NCBI GenBank assembly: GCA_946807835.1 | Contig: OX327706.1 | Span: 26,897,001-26,961,000, forward strand | Origin: Ailanthus altissimus | Taxonomy: Eukaryota > Streptophyta > Magnoliopsida > Sapindales > Simaroubaceae | Direction of reading: 5' to 3' | Length of the DNA stretch: 64,000 nucleotides | In this document: positions 21,526-33,500 of the stretch, in pieces | Position numbering within the stretch: the stretch's first letter is position 1 | How the letters are laid out: each line of letters opens with the position of its first letter | The notes under the pieces: generated by a model | What the model was told of the DNA's origin: nothing | The model's input: the letters and a program-made list of their open reading frames with translations, nothing else | Database searches by the model: none | Translations under genes and position numbers: made by a program

Positions 21526-24500
21526 ATGCTAGAGAGGGAGAATTCAGGCGGCCCAATTTCTCCTCCTCCTCCGCCGCCGGAGGAATCCACCACCGGCAAT
21601 AGCGATTGCTTGAAAGGGAAGACCCCTTTGCCTTATCGGAACCCTATCTCATATCCCGAAGACGGGATGTTTACAATTGAATGGATCCAGGATCTTATGT
21701 CCACCTTCGACTGGTCTTCAAGGAATCTCCCGCCCTCGGAGTTCCCCTCGGTGTTTCCTGTTCATGTGTTTGACTCTTTGGTGCTGATTGCTTCCAAGAT
21801 CCTCCATAAAGAGCCGAATTGTGTACAAGTCGACGGCTTTGACGAGAATTCAAGTGTTGTAGTTGTGGGAGACGTTCATGGGCAGTTGCATGACGTGCTT
21901 TTTCTCCTGCAAGATACTGGGTTCCCTTCTGAAAATCGTTTCTTTGTTTTCAATGGCGATTATGTTGACAGGGGAGCTTGGGGTCTTGAAACCTTCTTGG
22001 TTTTATTAGCTTGGAAGGTAATGCATTTTCTCATTTCTCTTTTTTCGGAATTTTATTATCCGAATTTGATTTAGATTTCAAGTGGAAAGAGATATTGAAT
22101 GATTTGTTCTTATTTTTCATTCGGCCAAATTGGGGATGGTGTACAATTTGCTTCATTGTAAATGCAATTTGATTGTAATGTATTGTTGTACATATGAAGT
22201 TGTTTCTGTTAGGAGCCTTATTTTGGTAATCAAGAATTTCACATGCTCATTTTCTTTTTTTCAGGTCTTTTTGCCACATAGAGTATATCTGCTCCGCGGC
22301 AATCATGAATCTAAATATTGTACGACTGCTTATGGCTTCGAGAAGGAAGTTATGTCAAAGTATGGTGATAAAGGTAAGCATGTCTACAGGAAATGTTTAG
22401 GCTGCTTCGAAGGGCTTCCTTTGGCCTCACTAATAGGTGGGCATGTATATACGGCTCACGGAGGACTTTTTCGAAGTGTTTCTCGCAGTCCATCAAAGAG
22501 GTTGAAGGGAAAGAAGACTCGTAGGATAATTCTTAACCCGGAAGCCAACCATTTATCTCTTGGTTCATTGGAAGAGTTAGCTAAAGCTCGGAGGTCTGTT
22601 CTTGATCCTCCATGGAACCCTGATCTTAGTTCAAACTTGATTCCAGGTGATGTTCTTTGGTCAGATCCATCAATGCGACTTGGTCTTTCTGAAAATAAGG
22701 AAAGAGGCATCGGTTTGTTGTGGGGTCCTGATTGCACAGAAGACTTCTTGAAAAAGTTTAATCTAAAGGTGATAACAAAATCCAAAATTTGTCTTTTAAG
22801 TTGATGTATTTGTTATCTCTTGACCTTGGTATGGAGTTTTGCAAAATCAACTAGTTGTCTTGAAAATGCTTCATGAGAACTGTCGTTGTAGACTTTGAAG
22901 AAACTTAATTCATTACTAGAAAAGTTGAAATTGTAGAAAAATTTAAATTTAATGTGCTTTGTTCATTTGTAGTATAATATCATTTTTTTTTGTCATGCAT
23001 TCATCATTTGTTTAAATAAGGATATTTTAATATTTTGATCATCTGTCATAAATAACTTTAAGCATACTCCATATACGTGAATAAAGCATCTAGTGATCCA
23101 CTCCTTTTACTCTTGCTATCTAGTTTTACAAACTTCTTGCCTATCATTATCACGATTATTTACCTTCCTGTCAATCAACTTTATTATCTCTAGAGTGCAC
23201 TCACTATTTTAAGTCTTGCATTAAATTTGTGATTTACTGAGAAAGGAAAATTTTGGCTCTCTTTAATTGTTTTTGTCTGAGGCCTAGCTTTTGGAAACTA
23301 CCAATGTTCTATTGATATAGACATTTCAACAAGATATATTGTTGGCTTAAAATGGGGTACTGGACTGTCCATCTCTGGAGAGAGGTGGTTGGGTTGGAGA
23401 ATTAAAATCATTAATGCATGTTTGAACTTGATCGGAACTCATAGTTTAGATGGAATCCTTTTGTCTAAACCATTTTGTTTTTGTTGGAGAAAGCTAACAT
23501 AGAGGGTGGGTAACTGTTTCAAATTCTTGTTCTTCGTTGGTTGTAGAACTTGCTACTGTTGGGCATTATAAAATTACTGCATGTCTATGATTTATTGACA
23601 AGCATAACATTTGGAAGTGTACTGTTTGAGATTTGGATTGGAGAATCCAGGTTACTTATGATGATTTATCAACTGCAAACCTGTCAAATTGCTTCATTGT
23701 ATTTCTCTTGCTTCTTTATAAGTAATTATTTGCTATGAGGTAAATGAACTTGAGTTTCAAAGTCAAAGTCAAAGCAAAATATATATGTACATATATATAA
23801 TTTTTGCCAGCAGTTTCTTTTATTTTATTTTTAATACTGATTTTGTAATTTGTTCAAAAGCTAGCTGGTGTTTACACTGGCAAACTTGTCGCTCTAATAT
23901 TGCAATTGTTTTTTAATTTTTAATTTTTTGTATGCTTCAGTTAATTATTAGATCACATGAAGGCCCAGATGCAAGACAAAAGAGGCCTAATTTAGCAGGA
24001 ATGGATAATGGGTACACAGTAGACCATGACGTAGAATCTGGGAAGTGTATCACTATTTTTAGTGCTCCAGACTACCCACAGTTTCAGGTCTTTTTCTGGT
24101 CTTATTTTAAGTTTGTTAGCTGTCAAAATTAATGCTTCATGCTTCTATGCAAATTTCTTTGCAAACTGTTGATACTGTTTGTGTTCTGTCTTAAATCTAG
24201 TCTATTACATTCTCTGTCATCATTAACTTTGTCAGGCCAGTTGGGATTTCTGTTCATGTATCTACAAACATTGCTCATCTCTTGGTCGTGATGGCTCCCG
24301 AAGCCCTATAATAACCGTATCTCAAATGACATGATCTTTTAGCCCATAAATAACCATGTCCCAAATGACATAGATCTTTTTCCCTGGTGATCTATTGCCC
24401 GCCATTTTGTTTGGCTTTATCTCTCTTGGACCTTCATTCTTTGCTTTGATGTCATTCTCTACTATCTTTTTTCCTTCTATGTTGACACCCTTGCTTCGTT

Positions 24501-25497
24501 CTTAGAACAATTGAGTTGTTTAAATAGTTTAGTTTTCATGTTGACTGCATTGTAGGAACTTGATATGTGTCTTGCTAATTTTGATGTATTTAAATGGTTA
24601 TGATGGTTGCCGGAGTGTTGTTCAAGACGATACATTTATGTATGATATAGTCTCCGCGAATCTATATATTGTATGTTGCAGAGGGAAGAGTAGTGCTTAA
24701 GTATCGAATTATTAATTCACTGAAAGCAGTGGTGAGAATCAGACTTCCTCATTACCTGTGTTTATTTTTTTAAAAAAAAATTTGGTGTACATATGAATCG
24801 AGCAAACATGTGACTTATAGCAATGGAGAAGTGTAGTCTAATTTCATGTAATGTATATAATATGTTGGACAAAAGCTAGTCTTCCTTGATAATTAACGTC
24901 AGCAATGGAGAAGTGTGACTTGTTGAGGTTTTCTGAATAATAGTGAATTCATGAATGCTTGATTCTTGCCTGTATGCTATAGATGTGAATTCTGTTAATA
25001 AAAAATACTGATGCCATGGAGAAGGCAAAAAACTGGCACAATTTTCTTAAACTGCTTATTTTATTAACAAAGCAAACTTGTAACTTTGGAGAAAGTCATA
25101 GCAACATTGATATAAGTTGGTTAAAAGTAAAAGGATATCCCTGCATCTTGCATAGCTTGTACTAGTATTTCCTAAGTTGCTCACTCGTCTCATCTGTAGT
25201 TTGCATAACAATTTCTTTGTCTGTCAAGCAGGCAACAGAAGATAGGTTCAAAAATAAGGGGGCATATATTGTTTTAAGACCCCCTAATTTTGATGATCCA
25301 GATTTTCATGTTTTTGAAGCCATAACTCCAAGGCCAAAGGTCAGTTTTTTACTTATCTATATATTAGGAAAAGTAGAGTTATGTTAATGAATTAAAACAA
25401 TGAGAGCTTTATGCAGGTCAATCCCTACTATGACTTTGAGAATGTAATTGACTCGGATGAAGAGTTGGAGTTGGCATCAATGGAAACTACCACATGA
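21526..25497 (+). CDS. PP7: Serine/threonine protein phosphatase 7 (PP7), five exons
   Basis: Exons are 21526-22017, 22265-22768, 23941-24087, 25232-25339 and 25417-25497. All junctions are phase 0 with GT..AG introns, giving 443 aa. It is a metal-dependent PPP-family phosphatase. The metal and phosphate motifs are GDVHGQ (115-120), GDYVDRG (144-150), GNHE (176-179), HGG (229-231) and RSHE (336-339), followed by SAPDYPQFQ. The C-terminal NPYYDFENVIDSDEE is typical of plant PP7. The insert between HGG and the RSHE region (residues about 232-330, with a basic KRLKGKKTRR) is a PP7 hallmark that in Arabidopsis is linked to calmodulin binding. PP7 acts in light and heat signalling in Arabidopsis. 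The N-terminus is longer than there and rich in Pro. PP5 is excluded because no TPR domain precedes the catalytic core. No defects are seen. Introns 2 and 3 exceed 1.1 kb each and hold nothing recognisable. Confidence 0.96.
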
Positions 25498-25500
25498 AAA

Positions 25501-25857
25501 TTATATAGTATTTGAGTTGTAAGTTTGTGTTCTACATGTTGTTTTTTGTTGATAACATATTAGTTTAAAAGGTGATTTTTCTTTTAATTTCCCATCATAA
25601 TTGCTCTTTTCATTTGTAGAATAGTGCATTTTGAGTCATGTCTCTATCACAAACACATTGGTATTTTCTTATGACTTCCAGTCCATGAAGGTTATATTGT
25701 ATTTAAGTTGTACATTTTTGTTGAAATCATATTATTTCAAAGGGTGATTTTATTTGGTTTCCCTTGATAATTGCTCTTTTCATATGTAGAATAGTACATT
25801 TTAGGTTGTGTCTCTATCACAAACACATCGGTGTTATCTTATAACTTCTAGTCTCCC
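25501..25857 (+). repeat. Tandem duplication in the PP7 3' UTR/flank (unit about 191 bp)
   Basis: Copies at about 25501-25691 and 25692-25857 share TTATATAGTATTTGAGTTGT, ATAATTGCTCTTTTCAT, TGTAGAATAGT, TGTCTCTATCACAAACACAT and ACTTC blocks in order. Any poly(A) signal in the first copy would be duplicated in the second. Confidence 0.85.
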
Positions 25858-27521
25858 AGTGAAATACAATATTTTCTTTTTGAGTAATTGTGGAACAAAT
25901 ATTTTTCTGGATTTCCTAGGAGGGAGATTTTTATTGATACTCTGCTAGTTTCTTTGATGTTTTCCGATATTCCTTTTTCATTTGTGTCTAAGTGTATGCA
26001 GAAAAATTGTTGGCTGACGAATTTTAGTATAGATGCTTTATCTGATGAAACATGCCAGAAGTTTTTATTTGTTATCTTATATCTAGAATTAATCTTATTT
26101 CTTTCTAGAGTATTTCTCAACAAGATTGTATCTATTTAGATTTGGCCCCTGATGACCTTTTTGTTGACTTTGACAGTTGAATTTTTCTTGAATGAAAAAG
26201 GGGTTTGCTCCGTGAAACTAAAGTTGGGTTTAGTTTCTTAAAACGATCTGAGATCCAAAGCTCTAGGTTTATATTAATTATATTAGAGGAAAGGATAAAT
26301 TTTATATATGTCTGTTTACTCTTTAACCAAGATTCCAATATATATTTGGGTGAACAGAGATTGAATGTTTAAATATCTCATAGATTTTTGTAATAATTTG
26401 TGTTCAGGATAAATTTGTCTTAGAAGGCACTGTGTTATTGTTTATCGTTCGAATCAAATTGGCATCAATCGCTAGTAATTAAGATGGATGTGAAAAAAAA
26501 TCAAGGTCTTTCATTTTACTCTCACCTCTTGGGCTTAATTTGGATAGTTGTGAATGTGTTTTATGCCCGACATCACTCGAATTCTAGTAAAAATATTGTT
26601 AGGATAATTTAATAATAATATCGATAAAACAACAATTGACATGAAGCAGGACAAAACAACAGTTGAAATGAAGTAGCAGGACAAAATTAGTATCGAAACA
26701 ACAAGCAGACAATTAAGGAATGCAAAAACTGTCCGCCCCCCTCAAGAATATAATTCAGATGCAAATCAAGAGCAGAATGTTTTCACTGCAATGTATCGTG
26801 TTTTCACGAATTTTATCGGAGAACAAATCAAAAGTAGAATGCAAAAAATCTCGAGGAAGAGTCTGATTTTTTTTCCCCCTATCATAGTAAAGGGTAAATG
26901 AGTAATTTTATCAGATCCGTGCAGTGTTTCCTTTAAACGGAGAGCTGGGCCTAATATTTTTTCAAATACGGGGCCCAAAGCCGAAGAAAGGGGCTCGATG
27001 GTATTTTGGGAATACTACTTGGTACAAATACACGCGCACGTGTTTATTATTGAAGTTGCCGTCGGCGTTCTGTATGTGAATTCTCGAACTCGAATAGCAG
27101 AAAGACAGATAGAGATATATAAGTTAGGGTTTATCGGTGGCTTGCTCAGTCGGTTCCCATTTCTTTCGGAGAGTCTCTTGATAGCAGGCAGAAGGTTTTT
27201 TTTTTTTTTTTTTTATCTCTCTAAATTCTGTTACTCTTTTCGCAGATCGAAATGCTTACATTCATGCAATCACAAACACTCTTGTTTCATCATCGTTATA
27301 TATTTTTTCAAATTCTTATTCCCTCGTAATTTAAACTCAGGATATGGTCCCTCGATATTTTGGATTGTATTTCTTTTAAATATTTTATTTTTTTTAATTA
27401 TTTGAACAGCTTCTGATACATGCTCTTTTCTTCTCCATTCGAATTTCAAACCATGTATGGCTTGGACTCGTGTTCTAGGTAGTGATTTTTTTGCTCTGTT
27501 TTATGGTATATAGAGTCCAAG
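25858..27521. other. Intergenic region and upstream/leader region of the ARID gene
   Basis: A telo-box-like AAACCCTAA on the minus strand (TTAGGGTTT at 27124-27132) lies about 400 bp before the ATG, next to ATATATAA at 27115-27122. A long T run (27197-27214) and several CT-rich segments follow. A 5' UTR intron between about 27240 and 27500 is possible but not resolved. No other gene is seen. Confidence 0.45.
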
Positions 27522-30500
27522 ATGAATGTTAATACGGCAGAGAAGGAGAATGAAGAACCGGAACGAGATGTGTCGGTTTCTTCAAGTGATACCGAACAAG
27601 AGCAGCCCACTGATGCACGAGGTCAGGATTCTTGCTCTGTGCCTTTGGAAGAGCCTAAATCTGTTACCTCTCAGAATGGGAATCTTCTAGTTGAGAATAA
27701 GATTGTTTCTGTTGAGAACTTCGTACGTTCCAATCCTACTCAAAATGTACCGGCTTCCCATTCTTTAGACGTTGTTTCAGGTTCTGCAGACCGTCATGTT
27801 CAACTAACTGCTGATGTCAAAGCTGAAGCTGGTGAAGTTCCTGATACTAAAGACAACACCATTTCCATCAACTCCAAAACCAAGATGGAATCCCTTGCAG
27901 ATTCCAAAGTGGAAACCCCCACAAATTCTGCTGCTGAACCCCCTTGCATCCCCCAGGGTGAAGGCCCTGCAGATTCCAGAGTGGAAGCCCCCACAGATTC
28001 TGCTGCTGAAATCCCCGCATCCTCCAGGGTGGAAGCCCCCATAGGTTCCAGAGTGGAAACCCCCACAAATTGTGTGGCTGATCCCCCTGCAGAGTCCTAT
28101 GCTGGACCTTCTTCTGCAGTACAACTTGATACACCTAATTCTAATGCAGCTTCTTCTGACATAGAACTTAAGAATGTAAATGAAAAAAAACTAAGATATG
28201 AGGTTCAGAAAACAGAGTTTCTTGCCCCTGCAACGCATCAGAAATCCAACATGGGGCAGTTATTTCTTTTGGATGGAAACTATGATGGTAGTGAATCAGG
28301 AATGGAAGAGGAGCAATTAGCATTCATGAAGGAGCTTGAAAATTTCTTTAGGGAGAGGAGCATGGAATTTAAACCTCCCAAGTTCTATGGAGAGGGATTG
28401 AATTGTCTTAAGTAAGTTTGTTGTTATGATTTGCTTGCTTACTTTCTGTAGCTTTTCATTTGCTTGAATGGTACGTGTTTAGTTTGGCCTAATTTAATAT
28501 TTCTGGGAATGAAGGTTGTGGAGAGCTGTGACTAGATTGGGTGGCTATGACAAGGTATGCACTGTTTACTCTATGGTTCGATAACTTTTACCATTGGCTT
28601 CCGTTTTTTATTTTGTAATACTGGTTAATTTTGCTCTTCTGTGATTTGGGGTACCAACCAAACCCCAATTTTTGTAATTTTGCAAAGTTGTTTAATTATT
28701 ATCTAGAAATTTATCTGAATCAGTTCCATAGATTGTCAACTCGATTACGTTCAAGGAAATATAAAACTATGCTTAATTTGAAATAGCTTTTTTATCTTTT
28801 AAATTTGAATAACCTCCTCTTGTTTTACAAATTTTTTTCCTCCAAACCATGAACTTATGTGCATAGGAATTATACGGCTGGAACTCAACCTTGATGGTTT
28901 TTAGTGTAAATTAGTCTACCTTGATCTCCCAGTTGACATTCCAACATGCATAGGACTGTATCCAAAACGTAAATTCAGGAAATTATGGTGTGTGCTGAAA
29001 GGGGTTATATTATAATGGTTTTGTGATGTGATGTTAGTCTATAAGGTTACTATAAAAGTTAAAAAAATAAATCTTGATACTTTAAGAATGTGTCAGTATG
29101 TTTCCTTGAAAATATTTACCTATTTACTGTGTTAGTGGTGTATTATCTTGAACTTGTGCCTACAACTGTCACCAAAAATGGTTTGTTAAATCGATAGATT
29201 AAGATTAATTTGTTTGTCATAAAATTGAATTCTTTATTACTTAAATCAATTGTTAAAACAATGAATGGCTGGAAGACCAGTGTCCACTTTTGCAGGACTG
29301 CTGTTTTCTACATATTTCCTGGGAACTCCATAATTTTCGCTAGCATTTGTCATACGATTTGACCTGACTACTGTGGTATTATTATATAGGAATGCATTTG
29401 TTCTTTCTTTTTCTCCTGAAAACATTCTTTAGTGATCTACTGCAAGGACAGATAACTGGCTTCTAAATATGGATAGGTGACTTCATGTAAGTTGTGGCGG
29501 CAAGTGGGAGAGTCCTTCAAACCCCCAAAGTAAGGAGCAGTATCTTGTTACTTGGCCTTTATATGCATACTTTGTCATGTAGACTAATGACAAATAGCTC
29601 TTTCCATCCTGTTGTGAGGGCAACTACTTTATATGTTTTCAATACGTGCATGCTACCATTATTTCTTTTGATTTCAGAATATTAATAACTTGTTTTAGAG
29701 CTTCAAGACATTTTGCTACTAATGATTGATAAAATAGAGATGTTTTGGGCTCAACTTCAGTATACTTTTTTTTAACTCCATCAACTACCCAGGACATACA
29801 ATCACTTTTTACCATGCAATCAGTTCATATTTTTTCCTCCTTTTTCTATTGTTTGTGTAGGACATGTACTACGGTTTCATGGACATTTCGAGGTTTCTAT
29901 GAGAAGGTAATCTGAGAATCATTAATACATTGTGCTATATTCTAAATATAGTACTGTTATATTGTATCATGTCCAGTGTTGAAATGTACATTATCTGTCT
30001 GTATATAATAATCTAAGTAGAGCCTACCATTTAGAATTAATAATTAATTCCTTAGCCTATAAAAGATGCAATCTCATTCTATGAAATACACACAAGAATT
30101 CTTCTTCTCTCTATTTGTTCACATGGTATTAGAGCCATCCTTTTTCCGGCGATCGCCTCTTTTTCCGGTGAGTATTACCTGAATTTTCTAGCCATCGTGT
30201 TCCTTTCCTCCTCCGATGATCGTGATCACAGGTTGTTAATCATCAGTAACTCGTCGGCAAGACTCCAAGAAGATCGTCAGTAGAATCTCGCCGGACACGC
30301 TGCCGTAACGTCCATAGTTTCGGCCAATGTTCAATCTCTCTCTCTCTCCGGTGACCTTTCTTTGGCGATTGTACCTTTGGAATACTCAGAAGAGGCCGAT
30401 GGCCAGGTCTGTAGTTGCCACTCTTCTGTCAGCTAACCCACGCGCCCACGCGCCACTAGTCTTCACCGGTGAGTGAACGCCGTTTGTCCTCTTTGGTGCG

Positions 30501-33500
30501 CGTGACCACTCACCGCCAATACCATTGACTTAAAAAAACGTCGATCTACCCCTCCAGCTAGCGCGTCTTCCTCCGTCACGGGACCATCGGAGCAATCACT
30601 GAATCTCCGATTAGCCTCTCCAGAGCACGTGTACTCACACTGACAGTACCATCGCACTCAGACAACATCGATTTATTTTTCCGACCATTGTCGCCAAACC
30701 ACCGTCCCCATAACGAAAAAATCACTACCATCGCCGGAAACTGTTCCTGGATTGTTAGTACTTTTTCCATCCTCGTTTTCTCCAATTTGTGATTAAATAT
30801 GGCCATTGAGAGCTCCAAAATAGGTTTTATATTATCCTTTAATTCATTTCCTGCTATTAATACTGAAAAAATGATAGGGAACAATAATTATACCTCTTGG
30901 GCCGCGTCTATTGAATTATGGTGTATGGGATATGGATTAGAAAATCATTTAACTACTAGGGTTACAGATTTACAAGATAAAGATGTAGTTGAGTGGAAAA
31001 AGATTGATGCTTTATTGTGTAACCAATTATGGCAAACCATTGATCCTCAATTGTATTCCATATATAAGGCCTAGCGGACTTGTTTTGATATTTGAAATCA
31101 GGCTAAGTTGTTATATGCTAATGGCATTCAAAGACTGTATTTTGTTGTCTCGAATCTTATCAATCTGAAACAACAGGGTATGGACATATCAGAATTCCTT
31201 AGACAGATGTCATCTTTTAAGACTAAATTCAATTTACTCTTGCCAGTTGGTAAGATTGTTGCCGAAGACCTTACATAGAAGGACAAGTTTTTTATGGTTC
31301 TGACATTAGCTTCTATTAGTTCTGAGTTCTCACCAATTCGAGATCAGATCCTTGCCAGTGCAACTATTCCCTCTATGGACGGTGTGTTTGCTTGACTCCT
31401 TCGTGTTTCTGTTCTAGGTCATGTTCCTGGACCATCTGTAATTGACTCCTTAGTCTTGGCCTCTCAATCTCAATCACAAAGTTCTTTCAAAGGAGACCAA
31501 GGCGATCGCAGTAAGAATCGCCCCAAGTGTAGTTATTGACATCGTTGGGGCTATACTCGAGAAATATGTTACAAGTTGCATGGACGACCTCCTCGAGCTA
31601 CTAATCTTGCTCAAATTGATCAATCTGGCACCTCGAACAACCATTCTCCATCCTTGACTATTACTGGTGCCGATTATGAGGACTATCTTAAATATCAAGC
31701 AGTTAAGTAGTCTACCTCCTCAGTTGCTTTCATTGCCAATCTTGGTAATTCTGTCGCTTGCCTTGTTTAGTCTTCTTCTCTAGGATCGTAGGTCTTTGAT
31801 TCTGGTGCCTCAGATCATATTTCTGGCAACCTTCAATTACTGTCTTGTATTTATGAGTCTGGATCATTACCTTCTGTAACTTTAACTAATGGGTCCAAAA
31901 CCATTACTAAAGCAATTGGTCGAGCATACCTTCTGCCTTCATTACCTTTAGAATCTGTTTTCTATATTCCACAATGTTCTTTTGATCTTATTTCTGTCAA
32001 TAAACTCACTCGCTCTTTAAACTGTGTAATCATTTTTGTTAATTACTGTTTTTATATAGGATCGCAGTACGGGACAGGCGATTGGCACAGGTCGTGAGTC
32101 ACATGGGCTTTATCATTTGAGTATTCCTCAACCATTTGTTGCATGCATTATTACTGAATCACTAACATTTCTTCATAATTGTCTGGGATATGCAAATTTG
32201 TTAAAACTTCAGAAAATGGTTCTAGGTCTCTAGTTTATCGTTTTTTACTTGTGAGTCCTGTTAGCTTGGAAAACACTCTAGTGGATTGTTTCCAAAGTGT
32301 GTCAATAATCGGGCTGCGTTCTTATTTGAATTAGTTAATTAAGATGTGTGGGGACCTAGTCCAGTTTCGTCTGTTTTAGGTTATAAATATTTTGTTACGT
32401 TTATTAATGAGTATTCGCGTTGCACTTAGTTATTTTTAATGAAAGATTGTTCTGAATTATTTTTCATCTTTAAATCTTTCTGTGCTGAAATTAAGACGTA
32501 TCTTTACTATTGCTCGTATATTGCGTAGTGATAACGCATGTGAATATTTTTCTGTTCCTTTTGCTAAATTTATGTCTTCTCAGTCTTTTTGAAATTAAGA
32601 CATATCTGTTCCTTTTACATCAGTCTTTCTGTGTCTATACTCCACAACAAAATGGAGTTGCCGAGCATAATAACAGACATCTCATTGAAACTGCCCGCTC
32701 TTTACTTATACACAATAATGTTCCTCTCTATTTTTGGGATGATGCTATTCTTACTGCTTGTTTTTTGATAAATCAAATGCCCTTCTCCGTGTTATAACAT
32801 TAGGTTCTTAATCTTGTTCTGGATCCTGATCAACCATTGTTTCCTCTTTCGCCGCCTGTCTTTGGCTGCACATGTTTTATCCATGTCTTCTCTTTTTTTC
32901 AAGACAAATTATCCGCTCGGTCCATCAAATACCTTTTTCTTGGCTACTCACGTCTTTAGAAAAGTTATAAGTGTTATTCTCTTGACATCTGACGTTATTT
33001 ATTTTTTGCTGATGTCACATTTTTCTAGTCTACCCATTTCTTTTCTTCCTCTACTTTGAAAAATACGTCTATCATAGAAGTTCTTCCAGTTCCTTATATT
33101 ATTCCTTCTCCTGAGTCAAACATTGAACTTGTCCCTGTCCCACATTATGATCCTCCCACTGGAGATTCTCCTTCTTCAGCTTGTGATAGTTTTGTTCCTT
33201 TTGATCCTGCAGGTAATGATAGTGATATCGCTCCTAAGGCTCTTGAGGTTCCCGTGGACTCACTTCTTGCTCCAGATTCCTCTCCTACTGAGGTCTTGTC
33301 TGTTGTTGATCAATTTTCAATTGTTGTCCGAAAAGGTGTACAATCTACTCGCAACCCTCATCCTATTTACAATTTTCTTAGTTACCATCGTCTATCTTCC
33401 CTATATTATGCTTTTGTATCTACTTTATCTTTTGTCTCTATTCCTACCATTATTAGTGAAGCCCTTTCACATCTTGGGTGGCGTCAAGTAATGATTGAGG

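Noticed and set aside
22456..22785. Open frame antisense to PP7 exon 2
   Set aside because: Shadow of the conserved coding exon; no independent support.
21526..25497. PP5-type phosphatase
   Set aside because: No N-terminal TPR repeats; the basic insert and the C-terminal FENVIDSDEE tail fit PP7.
27800..28134. Overlapping frames antisense to the ARID repeat array, with repetitive Gly/Leu-rich peptides
   Set aside because: The repetitive peptides simply mirror the sense-strand repeat units.
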